Of a stretch of 64,000 bases of DNA, positions 17,575 to 25,378 are shown one piece after another. The notes below the pieces were generated by a model. It worked only from the letters and a program-made list of their open reading frames with translations. It was not told where the DNA came from and did no database searches. Within the stretch, counting starts at the first letter, position 1. Each line of letters begins with the position of its first letter. The DNA lies in the NCBI GenBank assembly GCA_001802455.1, contig MGXZ01000013.1, forward strand, positions 1 to 64,000, read 5' to 3'. A program made the position numbers and the translations under genes. The DNA comes from Gammaproteobacteria bacterium RIFCSPHIGHO2_12_FULL_39_24. Its GTDB lineage: Bacteria; Pseudomonadota; Gammaproteobacteria; Coxiellales; Coxiellaceae.

Positions 17575-18117
17575 ATGCGCGTACAAAAATTAATAATTGC
17601 TGTACTTAGCTCGATCACTGTATTATTTTCTATTCCTGCCATCGCAGAAATGGCATCGATGGTTTGCGTGGTCAATAAAACAGCTTATCCATTGGTGATA
17701 CAAAACATACAAAATCATTATGACGACGCGAGCGTAACGGGTGTTAATTTTGGAAATAATCTGCAAATACCAGCAAATTCAAATTTAAAGCATTGCTATA
17801 TCATGGTTAACGGCTCATCCAGTGTTGCACCGCGAGGCGTTGGCGTTTCTTTTGAAATTCACTACATTAGCACGCTTGATGGCGCGAATTACAAACTGCT
17901 CATTGTTAGCTATAAAGACCCTGCTGTAGGGCCACCCAGCTCCATTATTCATTACAAAAATACACTGATCGTTACCGAAAGCACAATAGCAACACCCCTC
18001 GCTTCTCATCCTACAGATGAGATATTAGAAGCTGTTTTAAGTATTTTTCGTTTTGGTGCTGGTATTGGAAGTACGACACTCATGAAACACACTATTACCA
18101 TTGACGGAACGCCCTGA
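17575..18117 (+). CDS. Secreted hypothetical protein
   Basis: This 180-residue product is not recognised. The N-terminus is a clear signal peptide: MRVQK, a hydrophobic core, then cleavage after AIA near residue 24. The mature part is beta-rich with two cysteines (CVVNK and KHCYI) that could form a disulfide. The ATG follows AGGTGG. It stands alone between the dehydrogenase genes and tgt with its own -10 box. Location should be periplasmic or extracellular. Confidence 0.7.
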   Translation: MRVQKLIIAVLSSITVLFSIPAIAEMASMVCVVNKTAYPLVIQNIQNHYDDASVTGVNFGNNLQIPANSNLKHCYIMVNGSSSVAPRGVGVSFEIHYISTLDGANYKLLIVSYKDPAVGPPSSIIHYKNTLIVTESTIATPLASHPTDEILEAVLSIFRFGAGIGSTTLMKHTITIDGTP

Positions 18118-18127
18118 TTCGCTCCAC

Positions 18128-18157
18128 CGCTTCCTTCCGCTTCCTTCCGCTTCCATC
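18128..18157. repeat. 10-bp tandem repeat before tgt
   Basis: CGCTTCCTTC is repeated twice exactly and a third time with one change (CGCTTCCATC). It lies between the secreted-protein stop and the tgt start. A polypyrimidine run like this can slip during replication; a regulatory role is not shown. Confidence 0.6.
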
Positions 18158-18180
18158 GCTGCTAATGTAATATCGCTAAC

Positions 18181-19356
18181 ATGAAAAACCATTACCGCAG
18201 CACACTCATCAAAAAACACCAGCATACACATGCACGCGTGATGAAAGTGGAAACACCGCATGGCGAATTCATAACGCCCTGCTTTATGCCGGTTGGCACA
18301 CGTGCGTTTGTAAATTTAATGTCGCCACATGATTTAGCAGAAACGAACACACAAATTATTTTGGGTGGTAATACCTATCACATGTTAGTAGCACCCGGCA
18401 TGGAAATTATTCAAGCCGCGGGTGGTATGCACAACATGATGGGCTGGCATAAACCGATGTTAACGGACAGCGGTGGATTTCAGGTATTCAGCTTGTCGAA
18501 TAAAACCGATATTTGCAAAATTAAAGAAGAGGGTGCGTATTTTAAACATCCCATTACTGGAAAAATAATTCATCTTAATTCACGCACATCCATCGAAGCG
18601 CAAAGAAGTATGGGTGCTGATATTATAATGGCGTTTGATCAATGCACACCCGATGCCATAACAGAAAATGAAGCTGAAAAAATTGTAGCGCGTACACATC
18701 GATGGCTTTTAGAATCCAAAGAAGCGCATGCAAAAAATCAAAACTCACTTTATGGCTTAAAACAAGCACTTTTTGGCATTATTCAAGGTGGTGTATATCA
18801 AACACTGCGTGAACAAAGCGCGCAATTTGTGGTGGATGCGGATTGTGATGGTATTGCCATTGGCGGCGAATCCGTTGGATTTAATATGCCAAAAACTGAA
18901 GAAATTATTCATTGGGTGCGTCCATTATTACCAGACAACAAAGTTCGTTACGCGATGGGTGTGGGTTTGCATCCGCAAGATTTAATTGACGTCGTAAGAT
19001 GGGGAGTGGATATTTTTGATTGTGTTGGTCCCACGCGCAACGCGAGACACGGTTGTTTATATCATGGATTTGCAGAACCCGATGAAAATAATTGGATGAC
19101 ATTTAATTCGCATGGTGAAGAAAAAAGTCAAATCAGTATTAAAAAAACGATTTATGCAAAAGACGACAAATCCATTTTAGAAAATTGCGGGTGTCACACT
19201 TGTCAGCATCATTCGCGCGCGTATTTGCATTATTTATTTAAAATACAATCACCCCTGTATCATCATTTGGCGTGTATTCATAATGTTTTTGTGATGCAAA
19301 GAACGTGTGACGCAATGAAAGACATTATTTACTCATGCTCTGCTGCTACCATATAA
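18181..19356 (+). CDS. tgt: tRNA-guanine transglycosylase
   Basis: This 391-residue enzyme swaps guanine 34 of tRNAs for Asp, Asn, His and Tyr with preQ1 on the queuosine pathway. The TIM-barrel shows MLTDSGGFQVFSLS and MAFDQCTPD (active-site Asp). The nucleophile Asp is in the DCVGPTRNARHG region, and the zinc site is CGCHTCQHHSRAYLHYLF near the C-terminus. The length is normal for bacterial Tgt. The last 28 bp overlap the convergent hpt gene. The usual neighbours queA, yajC and secD are absent. Confidence 0.95.
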   Translation: MKNHYRSTLIKKHQHTHARVMKVETPHGEFITPCFMPVGTRAFVNLMSPHDLAETNTQIILGGNTYHMLVAPGMEIIQAAGGMHNMMGWHKPMLTDSGGFQVFSLSNKTDICKIKEEGAYFKHPITGKIIHLNSRTSIEAQRSMGADIIMAFDQCTPDAITENEAEKIVARTHRWLLESKEAHAKNQNSLYGLKQALFGIIQGGVYQTLREQSAQFVVDADCDGIAIGGESVGFNMPKTEEIIHWVRPLLPDNKVRYAMGVGLHPQDLIDVVRWGVDIFDCVGPTRNARHGCLYHGFAEPDENNWMTFNSHGEEKSQISIKKTIYAKDDKSILENCGCHTCQHHSRAYLHYLFKIQSPLYHHLACIHNVFVMQRTCDAMKDIIYSCSAATI

Positions 19357-19943
19357 ATTCCCGGCGCATTGCGCAGATAACCTTTGTAATCCATACCGTA
19401 ACCAAATACATAATGATTATCAACATGCAATCCACAAAAATCGGTGTGTGACAATCCACCATCGACACGCGCATTGCCTTTGTCAACTAATACTGATGTC
19501 AACACTTTACTTGCACCGTGAGCACAACAATACTTAACAATTTCAGCGAGTGTCACACCCCCATCTAAAATATCATCAACGATCAATACCGTTCTGTTTT
19601 TCAATGAACACTGCGGTGTCACTTTCCACACCAATTCTGTTCCTACTGTTTTACGTTGATAACGCGTTGCGTGAATGTAATCCACTTCAAGCGGAAAATC
19701 CAACCGAGGCAACAAATTTCCCATGGGTACAATACCCCCCACAACCACGCACAAAAAAACCGGATTTTCTTGTGACAATCGATCATGAATTTTCACAGCC
19801 ATTTTATCCAGCGCCGCCTCTACTTCCGCCCTAGAATAAATACACGTTGATTTTGCAAACACGTCGCGAATATGACTTGGCAATATTTCTGATTGTATTT
19901 CCAATTCCACCTCAGGATTGCTTTGTTGATCGATCGTCATCAT
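19329..19943 (-). CDS. hpt: Hypoxanthine-guanine phosphoribosyltransferase
   Basis: A 204-residue purine salvage enzyme making IMP or GMP from the base and PRPP. The PRPP-binding loop VLIVDDILDGGVTLAEIV (about residues 117-134) is unmistakable. VVGGIVPMGNLL and KVTPQC-containing segments fit the HGPRT fold. The start overlaps the end of the mechanosensitive channel gene by 32 bp, so the two are probably cotranscribed. With GuaA and GuaB elsewhere in the window it supports guanine nucleotide supply. Confidence 0.9.
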   Translation of the reverse strand: MMTIDQQSNPEVELEIQSEILPSHIRDVFAKSTCIYSRAEVEAALDKMAVKIHDRLSQENPVFLCVVVGGIVPMGNLLPRLDFPLEVDYIHATRYQRKTVGTELVWKVTPQCSLKNRTVLIVDDILDGGVTLAEIVKYCCAHGASKVLTSVLVDKGNARVDGGLSHTDFCGLHVDNHYVFGYGMDYKGYLRNAPGIYMVAAEHE

Positions 19944-21012
19944 ATTTCATCAACACCGTTGTCGTTGGAAAGGCACATTCTGCACCATGGGCAGCGATAA
20001 TTGCAACAGTTTTTAATAATACATCCTGCATCACATGACGAAATTTCGTCGAATCCGTTGATTTAGTGTAAGCATATAAATTTAAATTTAATGATGACGC
20101 AGCCAGCTCAACCAGATTGACCATGACCGATTGCGTCTGATCAATCGCCGGATGTTTTCGCAGCATTGCCTCTACTTCTTTTGCAATCTCAGAAACTTTA
20201 TCAACATCATCGTAACGCACACCCACAGTGCTATTAATTTGTCGATGACTCATGCGCGATGGATTTTCAATGGCAATAGTCGAAAAAATACTATTCGGTA
20301 CATACAAAACACGTTTGTTTAACGTGCGAATACGCGTTAATCGCCAGCCAATATGTTCAACATTTCCTTCAATATCGCGATCCGGCGAACGAATCCAATC
20401 ACCCACTGAAAAGGGGCGATCCCAAAAAATCATCAAGCCACCCAGAAAATTGGATAGCGTGTCTTTTGCTGCAAAACCCACTGCAATACCACCTACACTA
20501 CCAAAAGCCAGCAAACTGCTTGTCTCAAAACCCATCATGGGTAAAACAGTTAATACGACCAAAATAGTGAGTATCACTCGCGACAATAATGCAAATGCTC
20601 TCACCGTTGTTTTGTCTCGAATTGCCAGGCGCTTCAGATGCGGCGCAACATCAAATTCTATTTTGGTAATAAAATTTAATAATGACCAATAAAACGCGCC
20701 AATAAACAATAAACTGCGAATAGTATTAATTGCTTTTATATGCGAAATATCAATGTTAAAACGAAGCATGATAATGGGAATAATAAAGCTAATGGCTATT
20801 AACCAAAAAAAAGTTAGCCAGGGCACATGCATCGCATCAAAAAAAGAAATCGTCCAAGGATGTTTTCCCATGCCAAATTTGGCAACCAAGAAATGATAAA
20901 TTTTTCTGGAGATCCAATGAAAAATAAACATCGTCAACAAAATAAAGCAAATTCTGGCAAACCAAGCGTTTTCCAAAAAGAAATGCGTAAAATCACGAAT
21001 AAAAGTATGCAT
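19912..21012 (-). CDS. Small-conductance mechanosensitive channel (MscS family)
   Basis: A 366-residue inner-membrane channel that releases solutes on osmotic downshock. Four or five N-terminal membrane helices precede the pore helix and beta domain. The family signature LLAFGSVGGIAVGFAAKDTL, then FWDRPFSVGDWI, is complete. The protein is longer at the N-terminus than E. coli MscS (286 residues) and closer to YnaI-like members. It is followed by hpt with overlapping ends and preceded by a 42-bp gap to nagZ. Confidence 0.92.
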   Translation of the reverse strand: MHTFIRDFTHFFLENAWFARICFILLTMFIFHWISRKIYHFLVAKFGMGKHPWTISFFDAMHVPWLTFFWLIAISFIIPIIMLRFNIDISHIKAINTIRSLLFIGAFYWSLLNFITKIEFDVAPHLKRLAIRDKTTVRAFALLSRVILTILVVLTVLPMMGFETSSLLAFGSVGGIAVGFAAKDTLSNFLGGLMIFWDRPFSVGDWIRSPDRDIEGNVEHIGWRLTRIRTLNKRVLYVPNSIFSTIAIENPSRMSHRQINSTVGVRYDDVDKVSEIAKEVEAMLRKHPAIDQTQSVMVNLVELAASSLNLNLYAYTKSTDSTKFRHVMQDVLLKTVAIIAAHGAECAFPTTTVLMKYDDDRSTKQS

Positions 21013-21054
21013 AACGCTCAGTTAACTTGATCAAAGATAAGACAATTTTACAGT

Positions 21055-22011
21055 TTATTCACCGAGAAATCGAGAATAATGAGATAATCTACGCTGAAAA
21101 TCATTATTTTTTACTGGCAAAACTCGATCCAAAATCTCAATGGCACCCTCACGCGAATTACATACCAACAGAATATCGCAGCCCGCCTCCAATGCACGTC
21201 GCGCGCGATCTTCATAACTGCACATCTGTGCAACCGCTTGCATCGACAAATCATCACTCATGATAATGCCATCAAAATGCAATTGTTTTCGCAATACAGT
21301 TTGTATCCAAAAGCGTGAAAAACAAACGGGTTGCGGATCGATATTTTCATACACCACATGCGCCAACATCATCGCATCAAGTTTTGCAGATAGTGTTGCG
21401 AAAGGCTGTAAATCATGTTGTGCAATAGTTTCAAATACTCTTTCATCAATCGGCAAATCAACATGAGAATCCATGGTCACCCAACCATGTCCTGGAAAAT
21501 GCTTTCCAGTCACCGGTGAATGCAACGCATGCAATTGATCAATCACAAAATCACTTAATTCAGTAACAATATTTTTATTATTTCCAAAACTGCGATGACC
21601 AATGACTTTATTACGATCGTAATCGATATCCAAAACTGGCATCAACGTACTGTCAATGCCTACTTCGCGTAATTCAACAATCATTTTTTTTAAAATAAAT
21701 TTAAAATCATTTTTTGTTTTTTCAGCATCACGAGAATAATTTCTTCCCCATTCGCCCATTGCTGGCAATTCGCTAAATCCCTCGCGAAAACGCTGCACGC
21801 GTCCGCCTTCTTGATCAACGGTGATAATTAATGTTGGAGAAACTAATTTAATTTGATGCGTTAATTCACGCAATTGTTTTTTCGATTCAAAATTGCGGGA
21901 AAAAAGAATAACGCCAGAAATAAATGGATGAGATAAAATTTCCTTGTCTTCAGGGGATAAAGTTAAACCGGCAACATCGACCCATAAAAATCCATTTACA
22001 CGCACACGCAC
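21055..22011 (-). CDS. nagZ: Beta-N-acetylhexosaminidase (peptidoglycan recycling)
   Basis: A 318-residue cytoplasmic GH3 enzyme that removes GlcNAc from anhydromuropeptides. Diagnostic motifs are DQEGGRVQRFR (about 65), KHFPGHG with the catalytic His, and IMSDDLSM with the nucleophile Asp. The start is GTG at 22011, and AGTGGGAG just upstream serves as ribosome binding site. That AGTGGGAG belongs to the period-6 repeat found at other starts, and the first codons are part of it (MRVRVNG). It follows a DUF1820 gene by 7 bp. Confidence 0.94.
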   Translation of the reverse strand: MRVRVNGFLWVDVAGLTLSPEDKEILSHPFISGVILFSRNFESKKQLRELTHQIKLVSPTLIITVDQEGGRVQRFREGFSELPAMGEWGRNYSRDAEKTKNDFKFILKKMIVELREVGIDSTLMPVLDIDYDRNKVIGHRSFGNNKNIVTELSDFVIDQLHALHSPVTGKHFPGHGWVTMDSHVDLPIDERVFETIAQHDLQPFATLSAKLDAMMLAHVVYENIDPQPVCFSRFWIQTVLRKQLHFDGIIMSDDLSMQAVAQMCSYEDRARRALEAGCDILLVCNSREGAIEILDRVLPVKNNDFQRRLSHYSRFLGE

Positions 22012-22019
22012 ACTCCCAC
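21999..22019 (-). repeat. Period-6 GTGNGN repeat at the nagZ start
   Basis: On the minus strand AGTGGGAGTGTGCGTGTGCG spans the gap between the DUF1820 gene and nagZ and the first nagZ codons. It provides both the GGGAG ribosome binding site and the GTG start. Confidence 0.5.
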
Positions 22020-22357
22020 TATTTTCCGAATGGCAAATGACTTACATTTCCCTTTTTTTCCATCGATTTTTCAGTGGTTGTCATATACGCAGCACCTTCT
22101 TTGATCACTTCGTCAATACGCAAGATCGTATGCAGTGGAATATAAGAACGCTTCACTGATTTAAATTCAGTCCGTAATTTCTCTTCCGATGGGTCGACTA
22201 CCACAGTAGACTTGGTTTCTTGAAAAACCAATTCTTCGATTTCAATAAATCCCATCAAACTTTCTTCCGTTAAATACTTTGCATACACTTCATATAATTT
22301 ATCGTGTTGCATAAAAATAATGCGGTAGATGGGTTGTTGTTCTAAATGCTCTGCCAT
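22019..22357 (-). CDS. DUF1820 family protein
   Basis: A 112-residue protein recognisable as the small conserved gammaproteobacterial DUF1820 family, with YRIIFMQHDKLYEVYAKYL at the N-terminus and SYIPLHTILRIDEV in the second half. Its function is unknown. It is predicted cytoplasmic, with no signal or membrane span. It sits between the DUF924 gene (10 bp upstream) and nagZ (7 bp downstream) in one direction, so the three are likely an operon. Confidence 0.85.
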   Translation of the reverse strand: MAEHLEQQPIYRIIFMQHDKLYEVYAKYLTEESLMGFIEIEELVFQETKSTVVVDPSEEKLRTEFKSVKRSYIPLHTILRIDEVIKEGAAYMTTTEKSMEKKGNVSHLPFGK

Positions 22358-22367
22358 GAATTAAACC

Positions 22368-22976
22368 TCAGCGTTCTTCAATTTCTTTCAGAAAGGCAAT
22401 TTCCGCCTTGCTAGATTCTCGATTTAACGCAACATTTCTTTGCGGAAAACGGCCAAATCGATGAATAATTGAATAGTGGTGATTTGCAAATTTTAAAAAG
22501 CTGTCAAAGATAACACGGGTTTCTGAAAATGCCAAATCAGCCAATGTACGATATGCCCTGATTGATTGCTCTTGATGAATAATTTTTTCAGAATGCAGTA
22601 ACGGAAAATAATAAAAAACACGCTCAATGAGGCTCAATGCATGATCAGCCTCTTTGCGCATTCCTTTTTGACAAATCAACAGAGCATGTCCATCTTGCTC
22701 AAACGCTTTCGGTGATCCGCGATAAACATGACGAGAAAATTGATCCAACATGATAATAAGTGCGAGCCCACCACGCGGATTTGTTTCCCAGATATTCATT
22801 TGACCCGCAATTGCTGCTGCTAAGTCCGTGGTAAATCGTTCTTTAATTTCGTCATCAATTTCCACATCTTCGCTAAACCACACTCGCGCACGATGCTCCG
22901 TTGGCACGATCGTTTCTTCAACGCGACCAAACCAGAACTTCAATATTTCTTCATGTGGCCCGATTAACTCACTCAT
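22368..22976 (-). CDS. DUF924 family protein
   Basis: A 202-residue helical protein of the DUF924 family, which has a TPR-like fold. Characteristic parts are EILKFWFG at the start, WETNPRGGLALIIMLDQFSRHVYRG in the middle and HRFGRFPQRNVALNRESS near the end. Its biochemical role is unknown. It begins the DUF924-DUF1820-nagZ row. It is not related to the peptidoglycan enzymes by sequence. Confidence 0.88.
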   Translation of the reverse strand: MSELIGPHEEILKFWFGRVEETIVPTEHRARVWFSEDVEIDDEIKERFTTDLAAAIAGQMNIWETNPRGGLALIIMLDQFSRHVYRGSPKAFEQDGHALLICQKGMRKEADHALSLIERVFYYFPLLHSEKIIHQEQSIRAYRTLADLAFSETRVIFDSFLKFANHHYSIIHRFGRFPQRNVALNRESSKAEIAFLKEIEER

Positions 22977-23038
22977 GACCCATTCTCCCGCGTGAAGTTA
23001 TAGGTCCTAAAGAAGGGAATATCAAATCAATGGGTTAG

Positions 23039-23509
23039 TTACTGAATTGTAATGTGATCTCCAACAAGGACTTGGGCATATAGCTCAATAATGTCTTGAT
23101 TGCGCATACGGATACAACCGTGTGATTTTGGGGTGCCTATACTGACTTCATCGTCCGTACCGTGAATATAGATAAAACGTGATCGCGTATCAACATCACC
23201 ACCCCAATTAAAACCAGGCTCCATCCCAGAAAGCCATAAAATACGGGTTAAAATCCAATCGCGATCGGGAAATTGTTTTACTAACTTCTCTGAAAAAATT
23301 TCTCCCGTCGGTTTGCGCGCACGAAACACCGTAAAAATAGGCATTTTGTCACCAATTTTTTCACAGATAATGTGTTTTCCGCGTGGAGTTTGAAAACTAT
23401 TTTTTTTCTCGCCAAGGCCTTTTGCTGCGGAGGAGATAGAATATGTGGCGATAATTGTGTTGTCGTTTTTGAGAGCCAGTGTTTGGGCAGCAGTATCAAT
23501 CAAAATCAT
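23039..23509 (-). CDS. L,D-transpeptidase (YkuD domain)
   Basis: A 156-residue YkuD-domain protein with the complete catalytic motif: YIHGTDDEVSIGTPKSHGCIRM, in which His and Cys are the catalytic residues. Members crosslink peptidoglycan 3-3 or attach lipoproteins. No signal peptide is visible from the annotated start, which is odd for a periplasmic enzyme. There is also no clear ribosome binding site, so an unusual start or export route cannot be excluded. It lies divergent from the promoter-like sequence to the right. Confidence 0.85.
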   Translation of the reverse strand: MILIDTAAQTLALKNDNTIIATYSISSAAKGLGEKKNSFQTPRGKHIICEKIGDKMPIFTVFRARKPTGEIFSEKLVKQFPDRDWILTRILWLSGMEPGFNWGGDVDTRSRFIYIHGTDDEVSIGTPKSHGCIRMRNQDIIELYAQVLVGDHITIQ

Positions 23510-23585
23510 TGTGTTGTTTTCAATAAAGTAATCTTATTATTTATGTTGATACAGTAACACAGGAACCTCCCAAAAAAAATTTCTA

Positions 23586-23613
23586 TTGACATACATTATA
23601 TTTTTCTTAGAAT
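23586..23613 (+). promoter_or_regulatory. Sigma-70-like promoter
   Basis: TTGACA (23586-23591) and TAGAAT (23608-23613) are separated by 16 bp. The -35 is perfect consensus. It points into the short reading frame at 23656. Confidence 0.5.
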
Positions 23614-23655
23614 GCTAGCCGCCGCCCTGCATTATTTTCCCAGGAAGATTTTCAA

Positions 23656-23691
23656 ATGAAATTGAAGCTACCCCCCCAGCGAATTAGATAA
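23656..23691 (+). other. Very short ORF with C7 tract, possible pseudogene or leader peptide
   Basis: ATG at 23656 has AGGAAG eight bases upstream. It encodes only MKLKLPPQRIR before TAA. A run of seven Cs lies at codons 6-8. Loss of one C would give a 30-codon frame (MKLKLPPSELDNAVWRQSVL and on) that ends inside the following hairpin. It could be a frameshifted gene remnant, a leader peptide or chance. Confidence 0.3.
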
Positions 23692-23735
23692 CGCTGTTTG
23701 GCGACAGTCTGTTTTGCATATCATATACGCTCAAT

Positions 23736-23766
23736 GGGTGATGATTTAGACATTATCACCCCTTTT
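23736..23766 (+). terminator. Terminator-like hairpin
   Basis: GGGTGAT and ATCACCC pair across a 12-nt loop and are followed by CCTTTT on the plus strand. It closes the short transcription unit that starts at the promoter at 23586. Confidence 0.45.
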
Positions 23767-23799
23767 GGTTTTGAATTACTGGAAAACAAAAAATACCTA

Positions 23800-24894
23800 T
23801 AGTAGGTAACCTAGATTAGGTTACAAATCATTGATATTTATAATTTATTCATGTATTATTTCATTATGGATGGAAGAGCAATATCACATGAAGTACTGGA
23901 ACATTTTAGATTTTCTGCATTAAATTTGCATCGAAAAAATATTCCTGTTGACGACATAGCAGATTCTTTTGGTGTAACTCGTCAAGCTGTATACCGCTGG
24001 ATCAATAAAGCTAAAGAAGATGGCAAGCGCAGTTTAAAGTCAATTAAATCACCAGGCCCAGATTTTTATTTAACAGAAAAACAAATTGCTAAACTGTTAG
24101 TAATGATTAGGAAGCCAGCCTCTGAATTAGGATATTCAACCGATTTATGGTCTGGCCCGCGTATTCGTCATTTAATAAAACATGAATTTAAAATTAAATA
24201 CCATCCAAAGCATATGCCGCGGCTGATGAAAAATTTAGGACTTGAATTAAAATTTCCAGAGCGTAGAGCAATTGAGCAAGATCCAAAAGCACTGCGCGAA
24301 TGGAAAAATAAAAGATTTCCAGAAATTCTAAAAACAGCTAAAAAGAAGCGTGCTTTATTGTTTTATGCTGATGAAGCAATTATTTCACTCATACCGTATG
24401 TTGGAAAAACATGGGCGTTTCCAAATAAAAAACCCATTGTTCGAGTATCAGGAAAGCGTGGGCAAAATATTGGGATCACTGCTGCTGTTAATCAACAAGG
24501 AAGAATGTGTTTTGAATTAACAAAAGAAAAAGAAAGATTTACTGCAAAAGTATTTATTAGATTTATTAAAAAAATGCGGAAAGAATTTCCAAAAAGAAAT
24601 ATTATTTTAATTGTTGATGGAGCACCAACACATACGGCAGGCGCAGTAGAAAAATTTGAAGAAGAAAATAAATCATGGTTTCAAATAGAAATTTTACCAG
24701 CGTATTCTCCGGAATTAAATCCAACAGAGAAGTCATGGCGATTTTTGAAAACAAAAAAATTAAATGGTTCAATGGCAATAAATAAAGATGAGCTTCGTAC
24801 AAAAACAAAAAAACATATCAGGGAAATTAAAAAAGATAAAACTAGGATTGCATCATTCTTTGAGGATTTGTAACCTAAGCTAGGTTACCTACTA
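23800..24894 (+). mobile_element. IS630-family insertion sequence, complete, 1095 bp
   Basis: The terminal inverted repeats TAGTAGGTAACCTAGATTAG and its mirror at the right end match over about 30 bp with one mismatch. Both ends are flanked by TA, the duplicated target of IS630/Tc1-mariner elements. One intact transposase fills it, and the stop codon lies within the right repeat. The right flank is the right half of the MITE found at 9476-9620, while the left flank is unrelated. Confidence 0.9.
23851..24873 (+). CDS. IS630-family transposase
   Basis: A 340-residue DDE transposase. Residues about 15-60 form the helix-turn-helix DNA-binding domain (DDIADSFGVTRQAVYRWI). The catalytic domain carries the first Asp in LLFYADEA, the second in ILIVDGAPTHT, and the Glu in LPAYSPELNPTEKSW, all intact. 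Translation may begin at 23851 or at ATG 23866 (MDGRAISHEVL); neither has a clear ribosome binding site. The gene appears full-length and possibly active. Confidence 0.92.
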   Translation: MYYFIMDGRAISHEVLEHFRFSALNLHRKNIPVDDIADSFGVTRQAVYRWINKAKEDGKRSLKSIKSPGPDFYLTEKQIAKLLVMIRKPASELGYSTDLWSGPRIRHLIKHEFKIKYHPKHMPRLMKNLGLELKFPERRAIEQDPKALREWKNKRFPEILKTAKKKRALLFYADEAIISLIPYVGKTWAFPNKKPIVRVSGKRGQNIGITAAVNQQGRMCFELTKEKERFTAKVFIRFIKKMRKEFPKRNIILIVDGAPTHTAGAVEKFEEENKSWFQIEILPAYSPELNPTEKSWRFLKTKKLNGSMAINKDELRTKTKKHIREIKKDKTRIASFFEDL

Positions 24895-24897
24895 TAT

Positions 24898-24962
24898 GTG
24901 AGCATTTCGAGAAAATTTTTTCGAAGAGATTGTCCATTAATCGAGGTTTGGAAAGAAGTCTA
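24898..24962. mobile_element. Right-half MITE fragment next to IS630
   Basis: TGAGCATTTCGAGAAAATTT through GAAGAGATTGTCCATTAATC to the terminal AAGAAGTCTA matches the right half of the 9476-9620 MITE with a few changes. The left half is missing and the IS630 end abuts it. The terminal CTA supplies, on the minus strand, the stop codon of the SSB-like gene. Confidence 0.7.
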
Positions 24963-25319
24963 ATGAAGCGCATGACTGAGAACACCGTCTGTTGTGCCAA
25001 TAGGTTGTATAATTTTTTCCGACCCGCATGGATCCAAAAAATCCACAAAATCTACTTTTCTGGCAAATATTTCTACTTCGTCCTGCATACTTAAATCACC
25101 TTGAATCACAATCAGTGCGCCAATATACCCAAATTGCAAAATACGGAGCGCATCATATTCATTAACAATCACGCGATAATATTCCACTTTTTTATAGCAT
25201 GAAACAAATCGATTGACGATCAACGAAAAGCGTGCTGAATAATCCGCTAACATGCTAGGTTTAGTTTTAACATAACCAGATAAAAATACGATGCATTCAT
25301 TTTGTGCATTCATTTTCAT
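24960..25319 (-). CDS. SSB-like OB-fold protein, possibly truncated
   Basis: About 119 residues from the ATG at 25319, which has GGAGATGG upstream; the track's 140-codon start overlaps miaA and lacks one. The pattern YSARFSLIVNRFVSCYKKVEYYRVIV, then GYIGALIVIQGDLSMQDEVE, resembles the beta strands of single-stranded DNA-binding proteins (FSLAVNR, W-x-R-V, V-x-I-E-G-x-L). The acidic SSB tail is absent. The stop codon comes from the adjoining MITE end, so the original C-terminus may have been lost. It follows miaA, where many gammaproteobacteria have hfq. The family call is tentative. Confidence 0.5.
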   Translation of the reverse strand: MKMNAQNECIVFLSGYVKTKPSMLADYSARFSLIVNRFVSCYKKVEYYRVIVNEYDALRILQFGYIGALIVIQGDLSMQDEVEIFARKVDFVDFLDPCGSEKIIQPIGTTDGVLSHALH

Positions 25320-25378
25320 AAACCATCTCCATATTGATTGTACTAAGGAGAAACGCCACCTGATCATATCTCTCAACA

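Larger units (their letters stand above)
23510..23799. other. Intergenic region between the L,D-transpeptidase and IS630
   Basis: This 290-bp stretch holds no normal gene. It has a plus-strand promoter-like pair, an AGGAAG ribosome binding site with an ATG, a very short reading frame with a run of seven Cs, and a terminator-like hairpin, before the IS630 begins. It looks either like the remains of a small gene or like a miniature transcription unit. Confidence 0.5.
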
